A DNA stretch of 64,000 nucleotides from CBDIHP01 sp965279195 (GTDB lineage: Bacteria > Planctomycetota > Planctomycetia > Isosphaerales > Isosphaeraceae): assembly GCA_965279195.1 (NCBI GenBank), contig CBDIHP010000018.1:15255-79254 (forward strand), written 5' to 3'. Position numbers and translations under genes: made by a program. The notes under the pieces were generated by a model. It did not search any database. It saw only the letters and a program-made list of their open reading frames with translations, and was not told the DNA's origin. Below, in pieces: positions 26,868-36,381 of this stretch (its first letter is position 1; each line of letters starts with the position of its first letter).

Positions 26868-28886
26868 TCAGGAGAAGTATTCCCGGATCTTGAGCCAGAT
26901 GTCCTGGATGTTGGCGAAGAGCATGAGGCTGATGACGATCACGATCCCGACCACCAGCATGCCCTTGATGAACCAGTCGGGCAGCGGCCGGCCTCGAACC
27001 TTCTCGCCGACGAGGAAGACCATCTGGCCGCCGTCGAGCGGGGGGATCGGCAGGAAGTTCAGCACGGCGAGGTTGATGCTCAGCATCCCCAGGAACTGCA
27101 AGAACGGCGACAGACCCGCGCTCGCCTGGGCATAGGCCATCTCGCTGACGCGGACCAGCCCGCCGACGGCCTGCGTGCCCACCCGGCGCTGGAAGAGGCC
27201 GCGGAGCATCAGGTAGATTCCCACCACGTTCTCGACCGTGTCGTCCCAGCCGCGGGAGATCGAGGCGGTAAACGACTGCGGCGGCAGCTTGCGGGTCAGG
27301 AGCAGGAAGTTCAGGCCGCGGAGCGAGAAGAACCGGTTGGGGACGGTCGTGGGCTGGATCGAGATCGGCCCGGATTGGCCCTCGACGTTGATCTCGATGG
27401 ACGCCGGCTTCGCGAGCTGGAGGTCGGTGAATGCGGTCGCCCAGCTCGGGCCGTCCTTGCCGAATTTGAAGGTCACGCTGGGGGCGGTCGGCTCCTCGGC
27501 GGCCTCCTCGGCGGTCGGCTTCGGCAGGGTGTAGGTCATGGAGTTGATCGTCTGGCCGGCCTTGAGCCCTGCCTTGGCGGCCGGGGAGTCGGGCGCGACC
27601 GACTGGATCCGGGCGTCGATCTTGAAGGCCAGTCCGAGCCCGGGGACCTTGAGCGCGTCGACCGTCGGGGTCGGCTGGCGGCGGGTGTCCTCGACCCAAA
27701 TCGGGGCATTCGTGGGCGTGACCTCGACCGTCCGCTTCGCGCCGTCGCGCTCGACCTCCAGCTTGACCCTGGTCCCCGCCTTGTCGTGTATGGAGTCGGG
27801 GAGGGTCATGGGGTCGTAGCCGGTGTTGCCGTCGATACTCACGATGCGGTCGCCCGCGACGAGGCCGGCGGCCTTGGCGGGGGAGTTGTTCTGGACGGCG
27901 ACGATCGGCCCGGGGGTCATCGTCATGCCGAAGTCGACCATCGGGTGGGGCGCGACGGTGACCTTGACGGTCCGCGCGGGGCCGACCGGGGCGACGGTCG
28001 GCGACGGCTTCTCGCCGGTCGCCAGGGTCCGTTCGAGGACGAACACCAGGGGTTTGTCGCGGTGGGCGGTGAGGACCTTGCGGAGTTCGAGCGAGTCGAC
28101 CACCTTGGTCGGCTCGGTCCCCTCGGGGCCCACGGCGATGACCTTATCCCATGGCTGGAATCCGCCCTCGGTGCCGGCCGGCTCGGGGACGCCCGGGGGC
28201 GCCTGGAACGGACGGCGGGCGCTGAGCACGAGCGACTGGTCGCTCAAAACGCCGATCGTCGGCGTGGGCAGATTGGGGTCGCGCTTCGGCTCGACGATGA
28301 CCGGGAATTCCTTCTCGATCCCCGGCCGCTTGACCAGGAATTCGAGCTTCTGCCCCGCGCCGCTGAGGACGACCTTGAACCGCATCTGGTTGTAGTTGAG
28401 GTCGCGAGCGCCGTCGATGGCGACGATGTCGTCGCCGGGGAGGAGTCCGGCCTCATAGGCGGGGGAGGCGGGGGTGACGTCGCCGACGCGGGTCGGGGTC
28501 TCCTCGACGCCCCGGGCGTAGACCAGGGCGAAGCAGGCGAGCCCGAAGATCATGTTCATGACGACGCCGGCGCAGATGATCGACATCCGGGCGCCGACGG
28601 TCTTGTTCACGTACGCTCGGGGGTCGTCCGTCGTATGCTCCGCGCTCTCGTCGGGGGACTCGCCGAGCATCTGGACGTAGCCGCCGAGGGGCAGTGCGGC
28701 GAGGACATACTCGGTCTCGCCCCGCCTGTATTTCAGCAGCGACGGGCCGAAGCCGATCGAGAACCGCTCGACCTTCACGCCGTTCCACTTGGCCAGGGCG
28801 AAGTGCCCCAGCTCGTGGACGAAGATCACGAAGCCGATCCCAAGGGCCACGCACAACCAGTAAAAGACGGGGGTCAAGGTCTCCAA
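26868..28886 (-). CDS. rseP: RseP-type site-2 protease with expanded PDZ region
   Basis: 672 aa, much longer than the usual 400-450. Zinc motif HELGH at 24-28 in the first helix, second membrane motif NFLPIPPLDGG near residue 600, and three membrane helices at the C-terminus. Between them lie about three PDZ-like modules (AGLLPGDDIVAIDG, AAGLVAGDRIVSIDG, AAKAGLKAGQTINS) rather than one or two. It cleaves membrane-spanning substrates such as anti-sigma factors. It overlaps dxr by 13 bases, the common dxr-rseP order. Confidence 0.92.
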   Translation of the reverse strand: METLTPVFYWLCVALGIGFVIFVHELGHFALAKWNGVKVERFSIGFGPSLLKYRRGETEYVLAALPLGGYVQMLGESPDESAEHTTDDPRAYVNKTVGARMSIICAGVVMNMIFGLACFALVYARGVEETPTRVGDVTPASPAYEAGLLPGDDIVAIDGARDLNYNQMRFKVVLSGAGQKLEFLVKRPGIEKEFPVIVEPKRDPNLPTPTIGVLSDQSLVLSARRPFQAPPGVPEPAGTEGGFQPWDKVIAVGPEGTEPTKVVDSLELRKVLTAHRDKPLVFVLERTLATGEKPSPTVAPVGPARTVKVTVAPHPMVDFGMTMTPGPIVAVQNNSPAKAAGLVAGDRIVSIDGNTGYDPMTLPDSIHDKAGTRVKLEVERDGAKRTVEVTPTNAPIWVEDTRRQPTPTVDALKVPGLGLAFKIDARIQSVAPDSPAAKAGLKAGQTINSMTYTLPKPTAEEAAEEPTAPSVTFKFGKDGPSWATAFTDLQLAKPASIEINVEGQSGPISIQPTTVPNRFFSLRGLNFLLLTRKLPPQSFTASISRGWDDTVENVVGIYLMLRGLFQRRVGTQAVGGLVRVSEMAYAQASAGLSPFLQFLGMLSINLAVLNFLPIPPLDGGQMVFLVGEKVRGRPLPDWFIKGMLVVGIVIVISLMLFANIQDIWLKIREYFS

Positions 28887-30061
28887 CGGCGAACCTCCTG
28901 GCGGGCCCCGGCGTCGACCTTCCAGAGGGCGTCGAGCGAGGGACGGGGATCGAACGGGTGCGAATCGAGCGCGGCGCGGCAGGCCCGAGGGATGTCGAGG
29001 AACCGGATCTCGCCGGCGAGGAACCGCGCGACGGCCTCCTCGTTCGCGGCGTTGAGCGCCGCCCCGGCGGTGCCCCCCCGGCCCATGACCTCGAAGCCGA
29101 GGTCCAGGCAGGGGAACGTCTCGCGGTCGGGCGGCTCGAAGTGGAGCGAGAATCGCTTCGTCAGGTCCAGGAGCGGGCAGGGGCCCGGGACCCGGTCGGG
29201 GTAGGTCAGGGCGAGCTGAATCGGCAGCCGCATGTCCGGCGGCGAGAGCTGGGCGACCACGCTGCCGTCGACGAACTCCACCATCGAGTGGACCACGCTC
29301 TCGGGGTGGACGACCACCTCGATCTGATCCGGGCGGAGGTCGAACAGCCAGCGGGCCTCGATGACTTCGAGGGCCTTGTTCATCAGCGTCGCCGAGTCGA
29401 TCGAGATCTTCGGGCCCATCCGCCAGGTGGGGTGGTTGAGCGCCTGCTCGCGGGTGACGCCCTCCAGCTCCTTCGTCGTCTTGCCCCGGAACGGGCCGCC
29501 GGACGAGGTCAGGATCACCCGGCGCACTTCCTTCGGCTGGCCCGAGCGGAGCGCCTGGAAGATCGCCGAATGCTCGCTGTCCACGGGCAGGAGTTCGGCC
29601 CCGCGACGTCTGGCGAGGTCCATGACCAGGGGACCGGCGACGACCAGGGTTTCCTTGTTGGCGAGGGCGACGGTCTTGCCGGCTTCGAGCGCGGCCCAGG
29701 TCCCTTCCAGGCCGGCGGCGCCGACGATGGCGCTGAGGACCTTGTCGGTCTCGGGCGCCTGGACCATCTTGAGGATGCCGTCGCGGCCGGGGACGAACTC
29801 GACGCCCGTGCCGGCGAGCTGGCCGTCCACGCGGGAGGCGGCGGCGGGGTCGGTCAGGGTCGCGAACCGGGGGCGGAATGCCTTCGCCTGCTCGACGAGC
29901 TGCTCCCAGCTCGAATGCGCGCCCAGGCCGAACGCCCTCAGGCGGGCCCCGCCGTCGTGCTCGACTACGCTCAGGGCGCTGCGGCCGATCGAGCCGGTCG
30001 AGCCCAGGATCACGACGTTCTGTAAGGCGCCCGGGGGCATCCGCATCCTCGGAGAGGTCAT
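28874..30061 (-). CDS. dxr: 1-deoxy-D-xylulose 5-phosphate reductoisomerase
   Basis: 395 aa, normal length. Converts DXP to MEP in the non-mevalonate isoprenoid pathway, using NADPH. Visible: GSTGSIGRSAL near the N-terminus, LANKETLV, VDSEHSAIFQAL, and metal/substrate residues in SSGGPFRG and MGPKISIDSATLMNK. Start ATG 30061 is preferred to an upstream ATG at 30127, since the predicted promoter occupies 30098-30127. Confidence 0.95.
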   Translation of the reverse strand: MTSPRMRMPPGALQNVVILGSTGSIGRSALSVVEHDGGARLRAFGLGAHSSWEQLVEQAKAFRPRFATLTDPAAASRVDGQLAGTGVEFVPGRDGILKMVQAPETDKVLSAIVGAAGLEGTWAALEAGKTVALANKETLVVAGPLVMDLARRRGAELLPVDSEHSAIFQALRSGQPKEVRRVILTSSGGPFRGKTTKELEGVTREQALNHPTWRMGPKISIDSATLMNKALEVIEARWLFDLRPDQIEVVVHPESVVHSMVEFVDGSVVAQLSPPDMRLPIQLALTYPDRVPGPCPLLDLTKRFSLHFEPPDRETFPCLDLGFEVMGRGGTAGAALNAANEEAVARFLAGEIRFLDIPRACRAALDSHPFDPRPSLDALWKVDAGARQEVRRWRP

Positions 30062-30097
30062 CCCATTGTCGCGAATCGGCCGCCGCGACCCCGAATC

Positions 30098-30127
30098 ACT
30101 ATAGTCGAACGCGAGCGGAGCCCACAA
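30098..30127 (-). promoter_or_regulatory. Sigma70-like promoter for dxr-rseP
   Basis: Minus strand: -35 TTGTGG (30122-30127), 18-bp spacer, -10 TATAGT (30098-30103). It lies 37 bases upstream of the chosen dxr start. Confidence 0.5.
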
Positions 30128-30154
30128 GGCGACCGCGACGCCCCGTCTCTTGCC

Positions 30155-30814
30155 TTAAACAGCCCTCGCATACCCCGTTCGGTCGACCTGCCACACCTCG
30201 CCGGTGTCCACGTCCAGCCCGGTCAGCCAACCCCCTCCGTGGCAGAAGGTGTCGATGCAGATCAGGTGGCCGAGGTCGAGGATCTCGGCGTTCTTCTGCG
30301 AGGTGTGGCCAACTATGACCTGCTTGCCCGACATGTGCGGGCCGGGCCGGTGGTCGCGGAGCGACTCCCAGCGCAGGTCCTCAGGGGTCAGCTCCTCGAC
30401 CGGGGTGTCTTCGTCGTAGTTGGCGTGGAGGAAGATGTGCCGCTCGGTCTGGTACCACTCCCGGCAGTCCCGGAGGAATGCGATGTGCTCCGCGGGGATC
30501 CGGCCGAGGTCGCGGCCGGGGCCGTAGGAGTCGAGCGTGGGGCCGCCGCCGATGGCGAGCAGCCAGTGGAGCGGTGGGGTCCCGGCGATGACGTTGAGGA
30601 GCATCTCCTCGTGGTTGCCCAGGATCGGGACGAGCCGGCAGGTTCTCGATAAATCGATGAGGGTGTCGATGACGCCCTTGGAGTCCGGGCCCCGGTCGAT
30701 GTAATCTCCGAGGGTGACGATCAGGTCTTCGGGCCTCGGGCGGATCCGTTCCAGGAGCCCCCGGAGCGCGAGCGAACAGCCGTGGATGTCGCCGATGGCG
30801 ATGGTGCGAGGCAT
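30155..30814 (-). CDS. Metallophosphatase of the ApaH/PrpE-like serine/threonine phosphatase type
   Basis: 219 aa. Calcineurin-type motifs: GDIHGCSLAL, LGDYIDRGPDSKG, GNHEEMLL, LHANYDE and a late GHT. These bind two metals for phosphoester hydrolysis; the substrate may be phosphoproteins or dinucleoside polyphosphates. Start ATG 30814 overlaps the start of the divergent membrane protein gene on the other strand. Confidence 0.88.
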   Translation of the reverse strand: MPRTIAIGDIHGCSLALRGLLERIRPRPEDLIVTLGDYIDRGPDSKGVIDTLIDLSRTCRLVPILGNHEEMLLNVIAGTPPLHWLLAIGGGPTLDSYGPGRDLGRIPAEHIAFLRDCREWYQTERHIFLHANYDEDTPVEELTPEDLRWESLRDHRPGPHMSGKQVIVGHTSQKNAEILDLGHLICIDTFCHGGGWLTGLDVDTGEVWQVDRTGYARAV

Positions 30815-32303
30815 GGTGACCGATCCCGAAGTGCCCGGACGCCCCCGACCGACTCCGACCGCGACGCCGTCTCCCCGGGGGGGCTGGGCGACGTCGCTCC
30901 TGATCTTCTTCTGCACGCTCCCGCTCTTCCTGATCAACCGCGCCGATCCGGCGGGGGTCGAGGATACCATACCGAGCGAGGTCCTTCCGCTGCTGATCCT
31001 CCGCGGCGAGTGGCCGAATCTCGATCGGCTGTCGCCGCTGCTGCTGCATTCCGCGAAGGAACTCCCCCCCTCGCTGACGTGGGTCGGGCCCGACCGCAGG
31101 GTGATGTCCCGCTACGCGCCCGGCGGGCCCTTCCTGAACCTGCCGGTCGTGGCCGCCCTGACGCCCCTGATCGACCGGGTCGAGCCGGCGGGCTGGGACG
31201 GGAATGTCGGCCTGTTCTACCTCCGGGCGATGCGGATGACGAAAGTCTCCGACGCCTTCGTGGTGGCCCTGACCGGGCTGTTCTTGCACCGGATCCTGAG
31301 GAACCTCGGAGTCGCCGGCTGGCCCGCCGCGCTGGCCACCCTGGCGACGACGCTCGGCTCGGACCTCTGGGGCGTGGCCAGCCAGGCGGCCTGGGAGCAT
31401 GGGCCGGCGGCGTTCCTGCTGACCTTCGCGCTCTGGATGCTCACGCCGAGGCCGCTCACCCGGTGGCGGGCCACGCTGGCGGGCCTGGCGGCGGGCTGGG
31501 TCGTCGCCTGCCGGCCGCTGGACCTGATCCTGGTCGCGGGCCTGATCCCGGCCGTCGGGCTGGCCGAGCCGAGGAGGCTCGCCTGGTTCCTGCCGGGGTT
31601 CGCCGGATTCATCTCCGCGCTGCTGGGCTACAACCTCTGGTTCTTCGGCACCCCGATGGGAGGCCTGGCCGAGCTGGAAGCGCTACACCCGATCCTCCAC
31701 GGCCGCGACGGGACGTTCTCGGGGAACCTCCTCGAAGGCCTGGCCGGGACCCTGTTCAGCCCCAACCGGGGCCTGTTCGTATTCTGCCCGTGGGTCCCGG
31801 TCGCGCTCGTGCTGCTCCCGCTGAGCTGGCCGAAGATTCGCCAGTGGCTGCCGGGCGTATGGGTGCTGGGGTCGCTCGGGGTCTTCGGGCTGGTGATCTC
31901 CAAGTATTCGGTCTGGTGGGGCGGACACTGCTTCGGCCCCCGCTACTGGACCGAGGCCATGCCGATCTTCGGCATCCTCTTCGGCCTGGGGCTCGGCGAG
32001 CTGCGGCGGTTCCGCAAGCCCACGCTCTTCGGCGCGACGCTCCTGGTGGCCTGGTCGATCGGGCTCCAGGCGATCGGGGCGTTCTGCTGGCCGAGTAGCT
32101 GGAACGACCTGCCGGTCAACGTCGACAAGACGCCCGAGCGGGTCTGGGACTGGGCCGACAACGAGATCGCCCGCTGCCTCAAGGAAGGCGTGAAGCCGTG
32201 GTCCGAATACGACGACGGCCTCTGGCACTTCCCCGGCCGCTCCGCCGGCCGGAAGATGGAGCGTCGGTCGCCCGCGAAGGCACCCGCCGCGCAGCCGCGT
32301 TGA
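30813..32303 (+). CDS. Multi-pass membrane protein, possible GT39/GT83-like glycosyltransferase
   Basis: About 496 aa with some ten hydrophobic segments from residue 25 to 430 and a hydrophilic tail. The layout, with a large first loop (residues 50-140, PSEVLPLLILRGEWPN) followed by many helices, resembles polyprenol-phosphate-sugar glycosyltransferases. However, the acidic DxD/DE motif is not clear, so the call is tentative. The ATG at 30813 forms the palindrome CATG with the divergent phosphatase start; GTG 30816 is an alternative. Confidence 0.7.
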   Translation: MVTDPEVPGRPRPTPTATPSPRGGWATSLLIFFCTLPLFLINRADPAGVEDTIPSEVLPLLILRGEWPNLDRLSPLLLHSAKELPPSLTWVGPDRRVMSRYAPGGPFLNLPVVAALTPLIDRVEPAGWDGNVGLFYLRAMRMTKVSDAFVVALTGLFLHRILRNLGVAGWPAALATLATTLGSDLWGVASQAAWEHGPAAFLLTFALWMLTPRPLTRWRATLAGLAAGWVVACRPLDLILVAGLIPAVGLAEPRRLAWFLPGFAGFISALLGYNLWFFGTPMGGLAELEALHPILHGRDGTFSGNLLEGLAGTLFSPNRGLFVFCPWVPVALVLLPLSWPKIRQWLPGVWVLGSLGVFGLVISKYSVWWGGHCFGPRYWTEAMPIFGILFGLGLGELRRFRKPTLFGATLLVAWSIGLQAIGAFCWPSSWNDLPVNVDKTPERVWDWADNEIARCLKEGVKPWSEYDDGLWHFPGRSAGRKMERRSPAKAPAAQPR

Positions 32304-32419
32304 ATTCCGGTGCGGACTCGTGGTGAAGTGGGAGGTATCCCCTTCGGACACCCGCCCGCGCCGGCCTCGCGCCGGCGTCGCCATCATCGATACGCTGACC
32401 CCGGAAGGTAGGACGACCG

Positions 32420-33580
32420 ATGCCGAAGCGCCCGAGCCCCTCGGCCGCGACCTGGATCCTCCTGGCCGTCGCCGGCCTGGCCTGCGACTTCCAGCCCCCC
32501 CGGCCCGTCATGAAGCGGGCCAACGTCGCCGCCTCGACGCCCGAGGCCTCCACCCCGAAGCCCGAACCGAACGCCGAGGCGAAGGCCGAGCCGAAGAAGG
32601 ACCAGCCGGAGCGCAAGCGGCCTCCGATCGTCCCGGTCGGCATCGCCGAGGCCAAGAAGCGGGCCATCGGCTCGGCCCAGGGGGGCAACCTCGAAGCCGC
32701 GATCAAGCTGCTCCGCGAGGGGCTCCAGACCAGCCCCGACGACCGAGAGGGCAACTTCCTGATCGCCGCCATGCTCAAGGATGAGGCCCGGGGCATGTCC
32801 GACGCCAAGGCGCGGAACGCCCAGTTCCTCGAATCCGCGAAGTTCGGCCGGAAGGTGCTCCAGGCCCACAAGGATCAGCTGTTCCCGGTCGAGCAGGCGC
32901 AGTTGACCGAGATCTTCTACATGGAAGCCTGCGCCCTGGCCATGGCCGGCAAGCCGGACGACGCACGGAAGTCTCTCGAACAGGCCGCCTCGCTCGGATT
33001 CGAGGACTTCGAAGCGCTCGACCAGGACAAGGACCTCGATTCCCTCCGCAAGCAGCCCGGCTACGCCGCGTTCCGGAAGTCGCTCTCCGACAAGGCCGAC
33101 GCCACCATCAAGGCCAGGGCCCAGACCGAACTCGCCGCGTTCAAGAGCTTCCCGTTCGACTTCGACCTCAAGACCGTCGGGGGCAAGCCGCTCAAACTCG
33201 AGGACCTCAAGGGCCAGGTCGCCATTGTCGACCTCTGGGGCACCTGGTGCCCCCCTTGCCGCAAGGAGATCCCCCACTTCAAGGAGCTCTATGGCAAGTA
33301 CAAGGGCAAGGGCCTGGAGATTGTGGGCGTCAACTACGAGAAGGACGCCACGCCGGAGGAGAGCCTCAAACTCATCAAGGAATTCCTCCAGAAGGTCCCC
33401 GTGCCTTACCCGCTGGTGCTGGGCGATGAGGCCACCCAGAACAGGATCCCCGGCTTCAGCTCCTACCCGACGACCCTCTTCATCGACCGCGCGGGCAAGG
33501 TCCGGATGATGCTCGAAGGCTACACGCCCATGCCGCGCCTCGACGCCCTCGTCCGCACACTCCTCGACGAGAAATCCTGA
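32420..33580 (+). CDS. TlpA-like thioredoxin lipoprotein with TPR region
   Basis: 386 aa. Signal peptide with Cys22 as probable lipidation site; a Lys/Glu/Pro-rich linker; a helical region (about 75-215) with TPR-like character (AIKLLREGLQTSPDDREGNF); then a thioredoxin domain (about 225-385) with WGTWCPPC (Cys277 and Cys280). It probably reduces or exchanges thiols outside the cytoplasm. The 4-base gap to the following amidohydrolase suggests an operon. Confidence 0.85.
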   Translation: MPKRPSPSAATWILLAVAGLACDFQPPRPVMKRANVAASTPEASTPKPEPNAEAKAEPKKDQPERKRPPIVPVGIAEAKKRAIGSAQGGNLEAAIKLLREGLQTSPDDREGNFLIAAMLKDEARGMSDAKARNAQFLESAKFGRKVLQAHKDQLFPVEQAQLTEIFYMEACALAMAGKPDDARKSLEQAASLGFEDFEALDQDKDLDSLRKQPGYAAFRKSLSDKADATIKARAQTELAAFKSFPFDFDLKTVGGKPLKLEDLKGQVAIVDLWGTWCPPCRKEIPHFKELYGKYKGKGLEIVGVNYEKDATPEESLKLIKEFLQKVPVPYPLVLGDEATQNRIPGFSSYPTTLFIDRAGKVRMMLEGYTPMPRLDALVRTLLDEKS

Positions 33581-33583
33581 CCC

Positions 33584-34477
33584 ATGCGGGCCCCATCGAA
33601 CCGGCTCGACCGGCTCCGGGCGAGGCTCAAGGCCCCCGGGCCGGTCATCGACGTTCACGTCCATCCGTTCCCGGTCAAGGGGCTCTCCAACCGGGGACGG
33701 ACGGCCTCGCTGGCCGAGACGGCGAGGGCCCTGGTGGCGCAGGCCGATCAGGCCGGGATCGACCGCCTGGTGCTCATGAACATCGGCCGGAACTGGTCGT
33801 ACTCGCCGAAGCCGGCCGAGTTGAAGGTCTGCAACGACGAGGCCGCCGCCCTCCGCGACCTCGCGCCCGACCGCTTTGTCCCGTTCGCCTACCTGAACCC
33901 GGCATTCCCCGACGAGTCGTGCGCCGAGCTGGAGCGCGGCGTGAAATCGCTCGGGCTCCACGGCGTGAAGCTCTGGGTCGCGGTCCGGGCCAGCGACCCT
34001 CGCGTGAAGGTGATCGCCGAGAAGGCGGTCGCCCTCGACGTGCCGATCCTCCAGCACGTCTGGAATAAGGCCGGCGGCAATCTCGAAGGCGAGTCGACGC
34101 CCGACGACCTCGCCGTCCTCGCCCGCGCGGTTCCGCACGCGAGGCTGATCCTCGGCCACCTCTTCGGCGGCGGCCTGCGGGGGATCGAGGCCGTCGCCGA
34201 CCTGCCGAACGTCGTCGTCGAGTCCGGCGGCAGCGACCCCGAGTCGGGCGTGATCGAGGCGGCGGTCCGTCGCCTGGGCTCCAAACGCGTCCTGTTCGGC
34301 TCCGACGCCGGTGGCCGGAGCTTCGGCGTCTCGCTCGGGAAGGTCACCGGCGCGGAGGTGTCGGACCTCACGAAGCGCCGGATCCTCTGGGACAACCTCG
34401 TCCGGATCTTGCCCGCGAGGTCGGGCCTGAAGGTCGAGAACGGCGAAGCCCCCGCGCCAGAGGACCTGGCCCGATGA
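33584..34477 (+). CDS. Amidohydrolase-2 family metal-dependent hydrolase
   Basis: 297 aa. TIM-barrel hydrolase with DVHVHPF (metal-binding HxH) near residue 23, GVKLWVAV, an LQHVWNKAG His, ILGHLFGGG and a final acidic site FGSDAGG. Substrate unknown. Its TGA overlaps the ATG of a second, frameshifted amidohydrolase gene (ATGA), so the two form a tandem pair after the thioredoxin lipoprotein. Confidence 0.82.
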   Translation: MRAPSNRLDRLRARLKAPGPVIDVHVHPFPVKGLSNRGRTASLAETARALVAQADQAGIDRLVLMNIGRNWSYSPKPAELKVCNDEAAALRDLAPDRFVPFAYLNPAFPDESCAELERGVKSLGLHGVKLWVAVRASDPRVKVIAEKAVALDVPILQHVWNKAGGNLEGESTPDDLAVLARAVPHARLILGHLFGGGLRGIEAVADLPNVVVESGGSDPESGVIEAAVRRLGSKRVLFGSDAGGRSFGVSLGKVTGAEVSDLTKRRILWDNLVRILPARSGLKVENGEAPAPEDLAR

Positions 34478-35230
34478 TCGTCGACGCCTGCGCCTACCTC
34501 GGCCCGCACACCCCGCCGCCTCATCGGCCGTGAGCCGAAGGACCTGGCCCGCGACCTCTCCGGCTGGGACGTCGGCGTCGCCTACGCCTCCCGGCTCGAA
34601 GCCCTCTGGATCGAAAACCCGCACGACGCCAACCGCCTGCCGATGGCCTTCCGGGCCGGATCCGGAACCGAGATCCGCCCCGCGCCGGTGCTCGACGCCA
34701 GCCTCGGCACCTGGCAGGCCGAGCTGGACCGCCTCCAGAAGGGCTTCCCCGTCCTCGATCTGGTGCGACTGCACCCGACCTATCACGGCTACACCCTGGA
34801 CCAGGCCGGGCCCTTGCTGGACGAGCTGGGCCGTCGAAAAATCGTCGCCCAGGTCGTGGCGAGGGTTGAGGATGTCCGGAGGCAACACCGCCTGGCCCAG
34901 GTGCCCGATGTCACGGCGGCGGCGATGGTTGAGGCCGCTCGGAGACATCCGGGGACGACCATCCTGCTCTCGGGGGCCAACGCCCTGCCGTCGCCCGCGA
35001 AGGGCGCGAGCATTCCGGCGAATCTCTGGGCCGATTGCTCCCAGATCGACGGCGAAGGGGTTGCGGCCGAATTGCTCCAAGGGGTCTGGGAGGAACGGCT
35101 TGTGTTCGGGTCGAATGCCCCGCTGTTCAACCTGCACTCGGCGTTCGCCCGGGTGCTCGTGAACCTGGACGACGCGCGGGCCCTCCGGATCCTGGAAGGC
35201 AATCCGGGGCGTCTCTTCGCACGCGTCTAG
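34474..35230 (+). pseudogene. Second amidohydrolase-like gene, broken by one frameshift
   Basis: Begins MIVDACAYLGPH in one frame and stops early, at TGA 34531-34533. The rest (RRLIGREPKDLARDLSGWDV... to RLFARV) continues in the +1 frame to 35230. Removing one C from the CCCC run near 34510-34513 restores a single frame of about 250 aa. Blocks such as LDLVRLHPTYHGY and VFGSNAP match the upstream paralogue. This is either a recent frameshift or an assembly error in a C-run. Confidence 0.7.
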
Positions 35231-35371
35231 CGATCGTTGGATGCACGCAAGTCCATTGATTCTCGGCGAATTGGTCCGGAGCAATCGGAGGTCCTGAACT
35301 TTCCGGGGGCCCCGAACGAACTAGAATAAAGGTGGAGAGGGATTCTCCGCCCGGAAAGGACCGAGACGACG

Positions 35372-36184
35372 ATGCGAGCCTCCTGGAAACTGGGCCGAGT
35401 CGCGGGCATCGACCTCTACGTACACTGGTCGTTCGCCCTGCTGCTGGTGTTCATCGCCAGCGGCGCGGGCGGGATCGAAGCGGTGGCGTTGACGATCGCG
35501 GCATTCGGCTGCGTCCTGCTCCATGAACTGGGTCACGCCCTGGCGGCCCGGATGTATCGGATTGACACGGCGGATATCACGATCTACCCGATCGGCGGCG
35601 TCGCGCGACTGGAGCGGATGCCGCACTCCGCCGGACCTGAGCTGGTGATCGCCCTGGCGGGCCCCGCCGTGAACGTGGCGATCGCCATGGTTCTGGGCAT
35701 CTTCACGGGCGTCCTGGCGGCGGTGGGCGAATGGCCGCTGTGGATGGCCATGACGCAACTCTTCTGGATCAATGTCGGCCTGGCGGCATTCAACCTGCTG
35801 CCGGTCTTCCCGATGGACGGAGGTCGAGTGATGCGAGCTCTCCTGACGGGCTGGGTGGGACGCGTCCGCGCGACCACGATCGCGGCGACCCTGGGCCGAT
35901 TCCTCGCCCTCGCGGCCGGCTGCTACTTTTTCCTCGAAGGGATGTACGTCCAGGTCTTCCTGGCCGCGTTCATCTACTTCGCCGCCGGCGTCGAGCTGAG
36001 CCAGGTCCTCGCCGAGGCCGACCGCCGCATCCGCTGGAATTTCCACAACTTCGGGGCGTCCCAGCACCAGCACCAGTCCGGCCCCATCCCGCCCGGCTAC
36101 CGCTGGGTCCAGCGCGGCCAGGGCGTCTGGCAGCTCTCCCCCATCCCCGTCCGCAGCGAACCCCGCGGGCGGACCTGGCGGTGA
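35372..36184 (+). CDS. Site-2 protease family protein (M50, SpoIVFB-like)
   Basis: 270 aa. Membrane metalloprotease with HELGH at 51-55 and LLPVFPMDGGRV (second motif with metal-binding Asp) near 148-159; about six membrane segments. There is no PDZ or CBS domain; a Gln/His-rich tail follows the last helix. Substrate unknown. The stop overlaps the GTG of a small downstream gene (GTGA). Confidence 0.88.
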   Translation: MRASWKLGRVAGIDLYVHWSFALLLVFIASGAGGIEAVALTIAAFGCVLLHELGHALAARMYRIDTADITIYPIGGVARLERMPHSAGPELVIALAGPAVNVAIAMVLGIFTGVLAAVGEWPLWMAMTQLFWINVGLAAFNLLPVFPMDGGRVMRALLTGWVGRVRATTIAATLGRFLALAAGCYFFLEGMYVQVFLAAFIYFAAGVELSQVLAEADRRIRWNFHNFGASQHQHQSGPIPPGYRWVQRGQGVWQLSPIPVRSEPRGRTWR

Positions 36185-36381
36185 GCGAGCCGGGCGAGCT
36201 GACCCCGATCGTCGAGCTTGGGGTGGACGAGGCCTACGCAATCCTCACCGGTCGCTTCGGCCAGACCGACCTCCCCCCGCTCGACGCCATCGAGAACGAA
36301 GACTGGGGCCGCGACCTCTTGCTGTCGCGGTTCCTGACCATCCCCGCCGAGGCCCTCGCCGAGGCGGGTTTGTCATTGTAG
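36181..36381 (+). CDS. 66-aa protein coupled to the site-2 protease
   Basis: GTG start overlaps the preceding stop codon. Acidic product with ELGVDEAYAILTGRFG and LDAIENEDWGRDLLLSRFLT; helical and soluble. Not recognised. It may be a regulator or simply a conserved coupled frame; support is overlap, codon use and no other frame. Confidence 0.5.
   Translation: MSEPGELTPIVELGVDEAYAILTGRFGQTDLPPLDAIENEDWGRDLLLSRFLTIPAEALAEAGLSL

Noticed and set aside
32384..35284. 966-codon minus-strand open frame opposite the thioredoxin and amidohydrolase genes
   Set aside because: It is a composition artefact antisense to recognised genes.
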